Assembly: GCA_902618025.1 (NCBI GenBank)
Contig: CACMYY010000001.1
Location: 62,001-126,000 of the forward strand
DNA from: an uncultured SAR116 cluster alpha proteobacterium
Lineage (GTDB): Bacteria; Pseudomonadota; Alphaproteobacteria; Puniceispirillales; Marisalimonadaceae
Reading direction: 5' to 3'
Length of the DNA: 64,000 nucleotides
The translations under genes were made by a program, and so were the position numbers. A model generated the notes under the pieces. The model ran no database searches, had not been told where the DNA came from, and was given only the letters and a program-made list of their open reading frames with translations. Below, in pieces: positions 1-8,847 of this stretch (its first letter is position 1; each line of letters starts with the position of its first letter).

Positions 1-232
1 TTAAAAGTTTTAAAAGTTCGAATTTTTTATCAAGTTTTTCTTCAAAATCAATATCTTCATCAATTGCTTTAGTTTCATGTTCATAACAACTAAAACAAAG
101 TTCAATTTTTCTGCCTTTTTTTGATTTAAAAACTTTTATTGGAATTGTTTCAAAGTTGAAATCTGGATGCGGGTTTTTTGTTCTCTTACACCACATGCAT
201 CTTGCATCATTTTTATTATAGATAAAGGACAC
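1..232 (-). CDS. partial small zinc-ribbon-like protein running off the window edge
   Basis: Reverse-strand reading from a GTG at 232: VSFIYNKNDARCMWCKRTKNPHPDFNFETIPIKVFKSKKGRKIELCFSCYEHETKAIDEDIDFEEKLDKKFELLKLL; two CxxC pairs; open to position 1; start uncertain. Confidence 0.5.
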   Translation of the reverse strand, partial: MSFIYNKNDARCMWCKRTKNPHPDFNFETIPIKVFKSKKGRKIELCFSCYEHETKAIDEDIDFEEKLDKKFELLKLL

Positions 233-243
233 TAATATCTCAT

Positions 244-1023
244 TTATTTTTTATTTAACAATTTTGTTATTTCTTTCAATTGTAATTCCATAGATATTAT
301 TTTTTTTTGCAAATCTAGTTCAGATTTTTTTTCTTCATGATTACCATCTTTTGATATTTGTTGCATTGCATCTACAATTATACCTATAAACAAGTTTAGT
401 ATTGCAAATGTTGTAACTAAGATAAAGGGCACAAAAAACAACCAGGCTAATGGAAATTCTTGCATTACTGGCCTTACTATACCCATTGACCAACTTTCTA
501 AAGTCATTATTTGGAAAAGTGTATACATTGAATTTCCAATTGTGCCAAACCATTCATAAAATCTTTCTCCAAAAAAAGTAGTAGTAAGGACTGAAGAAAT
601 ATAAAATATCAATATAATAATTGTTCCAACAGACAAAATGCCAGGAATAGAAATAAATATAGCTTGTATTATCCTCTTCATTGACGGGACAATTGATAAC
701 AATCTTAAAGTTCTAAAAATACGAAAGGCTCTTAAAACTGAGAATGGACCTGATGCAGGAATAAGAGAAACTGCTACAATTAAAAAATCAAAAATATTCC
801 AACCATCTTTAAAAAATCTTAGTTTGTAAACTGCAATTTTTGAAATTAATTCAATTGTAAAAATTGTTAATGCAACTCTATCAATTATAGACAAAATAAT
901 ACCAAATTCTTCTTTAATTTTAGGACTGGTCTCTAGTCCGAGAGTAATAGCATTAATTATAATTACTATTGTTATAAAAGTAACAAAATACTTATTCTCT
1001 AAAATTTTTTTAATTGAATCCAT
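244..1023 (-). CDS. bacterial voltage-gated sodium channel (NavBac/NaChBac type, ion transport protein)
   Basis: S4-like LRAFRIFRTLRLL with Arg every third residue; pore TLESWSMGIVRPVM; C-terminal coiled-coil-like tail. Confidence 0.93.
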   Translation of the reverse strand: MDSIKKILENKYFVTFITIVIIINAITLGLETSPKIKEEFGIILSIIDRVALTIFTIELISKIAVYKLRFFKDGWNIFDFLIVAVSLIPASGPFSVLRAFRIFRTLRLLSIVPSMKRIIQAIFISIPGILSVGTIIILIFYISSVLTTTFFGERFYEWFGTIGNSMYTLFQIMTLESWSMGIVRPVMQEFPLAWLFFVPFILVTTFAILNLFIGIIVDAMQQISKDGNHEEKKSELDLQKKIISMELQLKEITKLLNKK

Positions 1024-1171
1024 CAGAATAGTTTAAAATATGTTTTAAATTGTTTTAATAAAATTTTAGAATTTTACAAGTGTAAAAGATTTAGTAATGT
1101 CATTAAAAGTTTAAAGCTTTACCATAAATAAATTCTTTGATTAAATACTAAATATCTAAATTTAGTTATAG

Positions 1172-1525
1172 GTGAATTTAATGTATGTAAGGACCATAAA
1201 AATAACATTTAAAGATAAAATGTCTAAAAATATGTTTGTTAATTACACTGATACTAAAGCAGATGCTGAGGGTTTTCAAAATGGTACACTGATGAAATTA
1301 ATTTTTAGTAATTCTGATGTAATTGCTACTTTGGTTCCGATTTTTCCAGATCATAAAACATTTGTGAGAGATCATAATAATACAGCTGGTCCCATAATAG
1401 ATTCTTTTAAAGAACAAGGTTTAAAGATTGAGCTAAATGACGGTGAAGTTTCAGGTACAACAGCTGTATCATCCAAATTTTTAGAAATCTTAACTAAAGA
1501 GGGCACCTTTTATAAAAGTGACTAG
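1172..1525 (+). CDS. hypothetical protein (start may be the downstream ATG at 1181)
   Basis: 117-aa ORF; no family recognised. Confidence 0.6.
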   Translation: MNLMYVRTIKITFKDKMSKNMFVNYTDTKADAEGFQNGTLMKLIFSNSDVIATLVPIFPDHKTFVRDHNNTAGPIIDSFKEQGLKIELNDGEVSGTTAVSSKFLEILTKEGTFYKSD

Positions 1526-1559
1526 TCAAATATCAATAAGATTATTGTGATGAAAATCA

Positions 1560-1757
1560 ATGAGTAATTGGAAAAATGATTTTGAGGTAAAATTTTCACT
1601 TGAATTCAAGCATTTTAATGGAAGAAAAGAAATTAAAAATAATACGTTGATTGTAGAAGCAGAAAGTGAAGATAAAGCAATTGAAATGATAATAAATCAA
1701 TATGATAATAGCGTATTTTTAAAAATAGATGAGGTTAAGAAAATTTGGAGCTACTGA
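1560..1757 (+). CDS. small hypothetical protein
   Basis: 65-aa ORF overlapping the next ORF by 13 nt. Confidence 0.5.
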   Translation: MSNWKNDFEVKFSLEFKHFNGRKEIKNNTLIVEAESEDKAIEMIINQYDNSVFLKIDEVKKIWSY

Positions 1758-2017
1758 TTGCTAAATTATCCAAAGATAAATTTGAAATTACTGTTAAAGC
1801 AAATCAAATCACTAAACATGTTGTTTACGTCACTGATGAAATGCTTTTCAACCTAACTAAGAATAAAATTTCAAAAAAAGAACTTTTAAATTTTAGTTTT
1901 AATTTTCTCCTTGAAAGAGAGACAAATACTTCGATACTTTCTTCTTTTGATCTTACAGTGATCTCAAAATATTTTCCTGAATATACAAAAAAAGTTAGTC
2001 ATAAATGTAATTTATAG
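1745..2017 (+). CDS. conserved hypothetical protein
   Basis: 90-aa ORF, TTG start; C-terminal FNFLLERETNTSILSSFDLTVISKYFPEY looks like a conserved uncharacterised family. Confidence 0.6.
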   Translation: MELLIAKLSKDKFEITVKANQITKHVVYVTDEMLFNLTKNKISKKELLNFSFNFLLERETNTSILSSFDLTVISKYFPEYTKKVSHKCNL

Positions 2018-2039
2018 AAATATATTTAGTGGTTAGTAA

Positions 2040-2393
2040 TTGCAATCTTATCAATTATTTATAAACGTAACAAAAGAGATAAATTTAAAAGTTGGAAAAC
2101 TTGGAAAACTTGGAAAATTTATTTTTCCAGTTGGATCTTATGTCTACACAGGATCAGCCAAAAAAAATATCGATAAAAGAATTAAAAGGCATCTTTCTAA
2201 GAAAAAAAAACTTCATTGGCATATAGATTATTTACTCAATAATGATGCTGTACAAATTATTAATACAAAGAAATCACAAATGACTGAATGTAATTTAAAT
2301 AAAAAAACAAAGGGAACAATAATTATAGATGGTTTTGGTAGTTCGGATTGTAATTTATCATGCAAAAGTCATTTGAAATTTAAAGGGAATTAA
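2040..2393 (+). CDS. GIY-YIG/DUF123-like protein
   Basis: GSYVYTGSAKKNIDKRIKRHL...KKLHWHIDYLL and C-terminal GFGSSDCNLSCKSHL. Confidence 0.7.
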   Translation: MQSYQLFINVTKEINLKVGKLGKLGKFIFPVGSYVYTGSAKKNIDKRIKRHLSKKKKLHWHIDYLLNNDAVQIINTKKSQMTECNLNKKTKGTIIIDGFGSSDCNLSCKSHLKFKGN

Positions 2394-2535
2394 TCATTAC
2401 CTAAATTATCAGCTAATGCCTTAGGAGGTTATAAATGAAAAATTATTATTTTATCTAATCAGCGAATCAAAAATAATGACTTAAATTTGAAATGAATGAG
2501 GTAAATTAATGGCAAATATTCAAATAAAAATACAT

Positions 2536-3219
2536 TTAATTCAAATTTTTGAAACATCTAAATCCAATATAAACTGCTGACATATTTTTATCTTTTCTTG
2601 CTTGATGGCCTAGGCGCATCTGTTCTTTTCCATACCACCAAGAACCACCTTTGGTGGCTTTGGTTCTTTTGTTCTTTATGTTAGCCCATTCCCAAACATT
2701 TGCACCCATATCATACAAACCATTTATTCCTTTTTTTGTAACACCAACTTAAGAATGACCATTACCTCTTGATAATAGCTTTTTGTAATTTACATTATTT
2801 TCGAATTTACAATCTTCCAAATAATTTACACCTTCAGGTGTGTCACCAACTGGATACTCATAAGTTTGTCCATATATAAAATTACTAGATGATTTTTTTC
2901 GCATTTCCGTGTATGCTGCATATATCCATTCTTCTTCACTAGGAAGTCTTTTGTCTTTCCATTTGCAAAACATTCGAGCTTCATCAAAGTTTATATGCAC
3001 AGCAGGTTCATTTGATTCTCCTTTTATTCCATAAGGTTTTTTCCAATTCCAGCCATCTTTTTTTATCCATCCTGATGAATACACATAACCCCATCCTCTT
3101 TTTTCGGCCTCTGTAATATAATTTGTAGTATTAGTGAATTTATTGAATTCACCAATTGATACTTCAGTAAGATCAATTGAAAAATAAGAAATTTTTTGCA
3201 TTCTATCATCTTTCGCCAA
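2536..3219 (-). pseudogene. SUMF1/formylglycine-generating-enzyme-domain protein interrupted by one in-frame TAA
   Basis: ORFs 2749..3219 and 2536..2718 share a frame (30 nt apart); joined reading ...RGNGHS*VGVTKKGINGLYDMGANVWEW...GGSWWYG...IGFRCFK spans the domain. Confidence 0.8.
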
Positions 3220-3404
3220 TGCGCAATTGGCAAAAAAAATAAAAGAAAGGTTAAAAAAATAATTAAAAAACCTTGGTAGTAAAATGTTTAAATAGCATAT
3301 ATCTAATTTATTTTATCATGATAAATTTGCATGCTAAATATGCTATAATGATGGTGATTTTAATTAAATTAATAAATTACTATAAGATGTATAATTAAAA
3401 TTTA

Positions 3405-3560
3405 ATGGATCAGTCTGATATGATAAATAAATTTAAAGCATGGCATATAGATTTAATTGAAAAAGTTCAAAAAATTACTGGTTTATCAAATTACCAGATA
3501 ATTTGGATTAGTTTTGCTGAAGGTTTAATAATTGGGTTATTTGTTTGTTACCTTATATGA
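3405..3560 (+). CDS. small single-TM membrane protein (51 aa)
   Basis: MDQSDMINKFKAWHIDLIEKVQKITGLSNYQIIWISFAEGLIIGLFVCYLI; ATG to TGA; below the ORF-track length cutoff; hydrophobic C-terminus. Confidence 0.45.
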   Translation: MDQSDMINKFKAWHIDLIEKVQKITGLSNYQIIWISFAEGLIIGLFVCYLI

Positions 3561-3596
3561 ACTAGATTTACTTTCTTAAAAACAAATTTTTATTCT

Positions 3597-3896
3597 TTAA
3601 AATATGTCCTTATAAAATTCACTTTCATCCATATGTTTTGGATTTTTATTTCCCGTGAATGCTTGTATTTTTTTTATTAAAGTTTCAATTTCTATCTTTG
3701 AGAAATTGATTTTAGTCCATTTATTATTTTTAATTACTTCAGTCTTAATACCAGGAAGATCAACAGGTAATTTAGCTCTATTAAAGATTGTACATGAGTA
3801 GGAGCTTTTATCTTGAGATGAAGTGAAAGAAATTACATAATAATTATAATCAAGTTGACAAATCCCGTTAATAAACTTTAATTCTTTAAATTTCAT
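3597..3896 (-). CDS. hypothetical protein
   Basis: 99-aa ORF; no recognised family. Confidence 0.5.
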   Translation of the reverse strand: MKFKELKFINGICQLDYNYYVISFTSSQDKSSYSCTIFNRAKLPVDLPGIKTEVIKNNKWTKINFSKIEIETLIKKIQAFTGNKNPKHMDESEFYKDIF

Positions 3897-3968
3897 TTTT
3901 ATATTATGTTTAATTTCTACATTTATATTTTATGTTAAGATTTTTTACAATTTTACTTGTTAATTGTT

Positions 3969-4340
3969 TTAAATTAACACACATGATAATTCTTCAGGTA
4001 ATGTATCTAATTTTATAGTTCCTTTACTCAATAAGACTGGTTTCAATTTAAGAGTATTTTTATCATAATGCCAGGCAAAATCTACTCCAAGGTAAGCATA
4101 TTTATCTTCAAATAAGATAAATGTATCTTTTTTTTGACCAACCACTTCTCCAATTTCAATAAAATTATTTTTTATCTTTTTGAACACCGTTGTGTACAGT
4201 TCGTTATCTTTATTTATTTTAAAATCTAAAATTGTATTGTCATTTAAGCTTTTGCATTTTATAAAAAGATGTTTTTCCTCAGCTTTAACTAATTTAATGA
4301 TTAGCAATGATAAGAATAACGAAATCCAAAGAAATTTCAT
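3969..4340 (-). CDS. hypothetical secreted protein
   Basis: Signal-peptide-like N-terminus MKFLWISLFLSLLIIKLVKAEE. Confidence 0.55.
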   Translation of the reverse strand: MKFLWISLFLSLLIIKLVKAEEKHLFIKCKSLNDNTILDFKINKDNELYTTVFKKIKNNFIEIGEVVGQKKDTFILFEDKYAYLGVDFAWHYDKNTLKLKPVLLSKGTIKLDTLPEELSCVLI

Positions 4341-4476
4341 ACTTTATAACCGAATAATCTAAACTTACTTACTCTACTAAACTTCTTAAATGTAAACAAT
4401 TTTATTTGATTAATTAATAATAAATTAGTTAAATTGCATCATTATTAATCTTCAATTCAGGAAATGATATTTTAAA

Positions 4477-4641
4477 ATGAATACTAAGCTTCCTTGCCCA
4501 TACTGTTCAAGTAAAAAGGGGTATGTATATATCCAATCACATTATCAATGTCTTGAATGCAAGAGGGTCGTTGATGATTGTTGTAGTGGAGAAGTCCTAA
4601 GCTGTAATTCTCAAAAAGAACTCCAACAAGATACCCAATAA
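4477..4641 (+). CDS. small cysteine-rich zinc-ribbon-like protein (54 aa)
   Basis: MNTKLPCPYCSSKKGYVYIQSHYQCLECKRVVDDCCSGEVLSCNSQKELQQDTQ; CPYC and CLEC pairs; below the ORF-track cutoff. Confidence 0.6.
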   Translation: MNTKLPCPYCSSKKGYVYIQSHYQCLECKRVVDDCCSGEVLSCNSQKELQQDTQ

Positions 4642-4860
4642 AAAATTTTAAAACTTATCGTTTATCTATAATATTAGTAAAAATGAATACTTATGTTAGC
4701 TGATATTCTATTGCTTTTGGTAGATTTTTTTTGAAAAAAATTTTAGAAAATTGTAGATAGAAAAACAAATTAATAATTTTAATAAAGCTAGATGTTTCAA
4801 TTGTGTCGACTTTAAATATTACTTAATGATAAGATCTATAAAATTCAATGGAGTTAAGGT

Positions 4861-5508
4861 ATGACTGATTTAACAAGCCGTCTTTCAAAATGTTATGCCA
4901 GTGCTATTCATGACGTCCTAAGAGAAAAGGGGTATGGAAATTGTGTCCTTCCACCTGAAATACAAGCTTTAGAAAGGGGTCAAAAGCTATTTGGAGAAAT
5001 TTACACAGTATCTGGTCATGTGGACAAAACACTATCTAGACACGAATCTCTTCTTTTATGGTCTCAAGTTTTATCAAAGGTTCCAAATGATAAAGTTATT
5101 GTTTGTCAACCAAACACACATTCAATTGCACTTATGGGAGAATTATCTGCTCGAGCATTAATGGTAAAAGGAACTAAAGGTTATTTAATGGATGGGCACT
5201 GTAGGGACGTTGAAGAAATTATAGATGCTAAATTTCCAGTTTTTTGTAGGTTGTCAACTCCTGCTGATATCGTAGAAAGATGGAAATATAACTCTCTTGG
5301 ACAACCTGTCACTATTGGAAGCGTCACGATATGTTCAGGTGACTTTATTATAGCTGATATGGATGGAGCTGTAATAATACCTCAAAATGTAGCAGAAGAA
5401 GTAATACAAAAGACCGAAGAAGTTATGGATACTGAAAGTGAAATGAGAAAAGCTATATTAGATGGTATCGACCCTGAACAAGCTTATCTAAAATTTAGAA
5501 AATTTTAG
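4861..5508 (+). CDS. RraA-like / 4-hydroxy-4-methyl-2-oxoglutarate aldolase family protein
   Basis: Family motif region GYLMDGHCRDVEEI...FPVFCR. Confidence 0.85.
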   Translation: MTDLTSRLSKCYASAIHDVLREKGYGNCVLPPEIQALERGQKLFGEIYTVSGHVDKTLSRHESLLLWSQVLSKVPNDKVIVCQPNTHSIALMGELSARALMVKGTKGYLMDGHCRDVEEIIDAKFPVFCRLSTPADIVERWKYNSLGQPVTIGSVTICSGDFIIADMDGAVIIPQNVAEEVIQKTEEVMDTESEMRKAILDGIDPEQAYLKFRKF

Positions 5509-5529
5509 TTTCTTCCTGGTCTAAATTAT

Positions 5530-6846
5530 ATGATTATTAACAGAAGAAATATTTGGTCATTATCTTGGCCATTGATAATTGCAAATTTCACCATCCCCTT
5601 AGTAGGCCTTACCGATACCATAATTATGGGTCATATGCCTGAAAGCACTTATATTGCAGCAATTGCACTTGGGGGTATAGTATTCAACTTTATGTATGCA
5701 GGACTAAATTTTCTAAGGATGGGAACTACTGGAATAGTATCTCAAAAACTAGGTTCTAAAGATTTCGATGAAGTATTGTTAAGTTTGTTAAGACCATTAT
5801 TTATAGCCCTTTTAATTGGAATAATTTTATTTTTATCAAAAGAATTTCTGTTCAATTTATCAGTTTATTTTTTAACTCCTGAGGAAAAACTACAAATATT
5901 ATATAAAGAATATCTCTTTGTAAGAATGATTGGCTTGCCGGCTGGGTTGCTGAATTTAGTATTTTTAGGTTGGTTTTTTGGTATGCAAAAAACAAGAGCA
6001 GTGATGGTTCAACTTATCACTATCAATGTTGTAAATGTAATTTGTTCTTTATATTTAGCAGTGATTTTAGATTATGGCATTTTTGGTGTTGCGCTAGGTA
6101 GTGTTTTAGCACAATTTTCTGGTCTTATTATTTCAATTACAATTTTTTCATATTCAATAAAAAAATTAAATTTAGAAACTTTAAATCTTAAAAAGTTTAA
6201 AAGTATATCAGGATTTCTTAAATTATTTTCTATCAGTAAAGATTTATTTATAAGAACAATGCTAATGGTTTCAGTACAAGCATATGTGATCAAAAAAGCA
6301 GGTCTTATTGGTGTTGACGAGCTTGCTACAATTGAGATTTTATTAGTAATTTTTAGTTTGTCATCATATTCGTTAGATGCATTTGCACATTCTGCAGAGT
6401 CTTGTGTAGGTGTTGCTATTGGGTCTCAAAATAAAAGAAATATTTATAAAGCCATAAGAATTACAACTGAATTTGCTTTATTTTTTTCAATATTTATTGG
6501 TATTATTTTGTACCTTTTCGAATTTTATCTAATTTCTATTTTTACTGATATAAGCGTATTAAGAGATTTGACATTAGGATTATGGGGATTAGTTATTATT
6601 ACACCATTTATATCTATGTCAGCTTTTCAATTAGATGGAATTTTTATTGGCTCAACATTAGCTAAAGAAATGCGTAATTGTATAATATTTTCATCGTTAT
6701 TTTTTTTCATTATTTCAGAATATTGGTTTAAAAATAATTTAGATTTAAAAGAGTTATATTCCTGTTTTCTTTTATTTCTAATTTCAAGGGGAGTTTTTTT
6801 AACGATATATTTACCTCGCGTTTTCAAATTGGTTAAAATTGATTAA
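5530..6846 (+). CDS. MATE family efflux transporter (DinF-like)
   Basis: N-terminal WPLIIANFTIPLVGLTDTIIMGH; multiple hydrophobic helices. Confidence 0.9.
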   Translation: MIINRRNIWSLSWPLIIANFTIPLVGLTDTIIMGHMPESTYIAAIALGGIVFNFMYAGLNFLRMGTTGIVSQKLGSKDFDEVLLSLLRPLFIALLIGIILFLSKEFLFNLSVYFLTPEEKLQILYKEYLFVRMIGLPAGLLNLVFLGWFFGMQKTRAVMVQLITINVVNVICSLYLAVILDYGIFGVALGSVLAQFSGLIISITIFSYSIKKLNLETLNLKKFKSISGFLKLFSISKDLFIRTMLMVSVQAYVIKKAGLIGVDELATIEILLVIFSLSSYSLDAFAHSAESCVGVAIGSQNKRNIYKAIRITTEFALFFSIFIGIILYLFEFYLISIFTDISVLRDLTLGLWGLVIITPFISMSAFQLDGIFIGSTLAKEMRNCIIFSSLFFFIISEYWFKNNLDLKELYSCFLLFLISRGVFLTIYLPRVFKLVKID

Positions 6847-6855
6847 GGTTTATTA

Positions 6856-7287
6856 ATGAATAATGATAAAGTAGAAACTAATAAAATATTTTTTAGAAGA
6901 ATTATTTTATTAATGATTTTTACAATAATATTGACAGGTCTAATTCCAAGTGTTTTTGATTTTGAAAAATATTATGGGATTAGTCGTTTCATAAATCCAG
7001 GTTACACATCAGTATTATTAGAGGGTAAATTTGAACTATATGCTACAATATTTATGGCTTTTTTTTCTCTTAGTAGTCTAATTTTAATATATTTTTTTGT
7101 ACCAATTGGGAAATATTTTTTCTTAACATATTTTTCTTTAAATTTTTTTTTAATTATGTTTGGTGGTGATATTATCAATTACGGCTTTTTGTATCCTTTA
7201 GAGTGGTTAAAAAATGTAACTGAAGCTCTACTGTTATATGAAATGTTCTTAGGAGGAAATAAAGAAAATTTTCGAACAAAAATTTAA
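6856..7287 (+). CDS. hypothetical membrane protein
   Basis: 143 aa with several hydrophobic segments; 10 nt after the MATE gene. Confidence 0.6.
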   Translation: MNNDKVETNKIFFRRIILLMIFTIILTGLIPSVFDFEKYYGISRFINPGYTSVLLEGKFELYATIFMAFFSLSSLILIYFFVPIGKYFFLTYFSLNFFLIMFGGDIINYGFLYPLEWLKNVTEALLLYEMFLGGNKENFRTKI

Positions 7288-7332
7288 AATTAACTATTCA
7301 TTTTAAAAACTTTAGAATTAAATTTCATTAAT

Positions 7333-8847
7333 TTAAATTAGAGTCTTTTTTTCAATGAAATCATTTGCTTTTTCAAATATCAATTGTTTTCTATCTTCAT
7401 TCATTCTCTCCAATGATTTAACCAAAATTGCAAGTCTTGGATTACTTTGGAAAAAAGCAATATTGTCATTCATAAACATCCAATATAATCCATCCACAAC
7501 ATTGCACCACTCATCTTTTTTATAATTACTCATTTTTAAAATATAATTTGAGCCACATGAATAAGGTTTTGTTGCAAATATTCCACCATCTGCGAATGTA
7601 CCCATTCCATAAACGTTAGGAACCATCACCCAATCTGAGGAATCTACAAACATTTCCATAAACCATTTGTATATTTCATTTGGATCTATTTTTGACAGAT
7701 TCATTATATTACAAATAATCATTAACCTTGGTATGTGATGTGTGTAACCATATTTTATACAATCTTTAATTGCATCATCTAATGGTGTTATACCCGTTGT
7801 CCCTTCATACCAATCAGTAGTTAACTTTCGATCATGTTTCCAAAAATTAGAAGTTTGTTCTTCTTTACCTTTGTAATGGTATATTCCTCTAATAAATTCT
7901 CTCCATCCAATAATTTGCCGAATAAAGCCCTCTAAGGAATTGATAGGAATTGAATTTAACTTTGCAAAATCTAACGCTTTTTGAATTACTTCATTAGGTG
8001 TTAAGAGTCCCATATTAAGAATTGGGCTAATTGCACTATGAAAAAGAAAATTGTTTTCTGAAACCACAGCATCTTCGTAATCTCCAAAATTGAAAAATTT
8101 TTCTTTGAAAAAAATATCTAACCATTTTAATGAATCTTCTCTGTTCGTTGGCATCCATAAGTTATCCACCAAGCCTGGATGATGTTTAAATTTCGCATTA
8201 ATAATAGACTTTAACTCATTGATATCATTTTTAATTTTAATATTAGGTATTGTTGGTATTAAAGTATTTTTAGGAATTTTTTTTCTATTATCCTCGTCAT
8301 AAGACCATTTTCCTCCAATTGGTTTATTGTTTTCATCAATAAGAATATTCATTTTAGTTCTTATTTTTTGATAAAAACTTGCCATGCGGATTAATTTTTT
8401 TTGTTCTTTAGCGAACTCAAAAAATTCTTTTCTTGAAGTGAGAAACATAGGAGTTTGAAATACTTCTTTATGAATATTTTGTTTATTTATAAAATTAACA
8501 ATTTTATCTTCAAAATCTTTATCTTCAATTTCAAAATATTTTAATTTTGTGATTTTATTATTTTTAATTACTTTAAATAATTTATCTTCATACTTTTCAT
8601 GAAAAATTTCTTCATCAATTGAGTGATAATATACAGTGTAACCATTCTTAATAAGATTGTCCCTATACTGCCTCATTGACCATAAAAACATCAAAATTTT
8701 TAATTTATGATGTTTATGATTTGTAGTTAGACCAAAATCTTCAGCCATAAAAACTTTGCTGACTTTAGTTTTTTTAATATGCTCAAGTGGAAACAATTGG
8801 TTGCCAAGAATAATCAATACATCATTACTTAACATTCCATTACTCAA
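7333..8847 (-). CDS. deoxyribodipyrimidine photolyase-related / FeS-containing cryptochrome-photolyase family
   Basis: N-terminal VLIILGNQLFPLEHI, GFIRQIIGWREFIRG, MVPNVYGMGTFADGG, KPYSCGSNYILKMSNYKKDEWCNVVDGLYW. Confidence 0.9.
   Translation of the reverse strand: MSNGMLSNDVLIILGNQLFPLEHIKKTKVSKVFMAEDFGLTTNHKHHKLKILMFLWSMRQYRDNLIKNGYTVYYHSIDEEIFHEKYEDKLFKVIKNNKITKLKYFEIEDKDFEDKIVNFINKQNIHKEVFQTPMFLTSRKEFFEFAKEQKKLIRMASFYQKIRTKMNILIDENNKPIGGKWSYDEDNRKKIPKNTLIPTIPNIKIKNDINELKSIINAKFKHHPGLVDNLWMPTNREDSLKWLDIFFKEKFFNFGDYEDAVVSENNFLFHSAISPILNMGLLTPNEVIQKALDFAKLNSIPINSLEGFIRQIIGWREFIRGIYHYKGKEEQTSNFWKHDRKLTTDWYEGTTGITPLDDAIKDCIKYGYTHHIPRLMIICNIMNLSKIDPNEIYKWFMEMFVDSSDWVMVPNVYGMGTFADGGIFATKPYSCGSNYILKMSNYKKDEWCNVVDGLYWMFMNDNIAFFQSNPRLAILVKSLERMNEDRKQLIFEKANDFIEKKTLI

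Noticed and set aside
341-553. Reverse-strand ORF (70 aa) inside the sodium-channel gene
   Set aside because: Out-of-frame shadow of a well-supported channel CDS; no recognisable protein features
638-829. Plus-strand ORF opposite the sodium channel
   Set aside because: Antisense shadow ORF within conserved channel coding sequence
2430-2460. Strong Shine-Dalgarno (TTAGGAGGTTATAA) ahead of ATG encoding only MKNYYFI
   Set aside because: Encodes 7 aa before a stop; could be a decayed gene start, but nothing downstream supports it
4642-4860. Intergenic gap searched for an RNA gene
   Set aside because: No tRNA-like cloverleaf or stable stem visible; only AT-rich sequence
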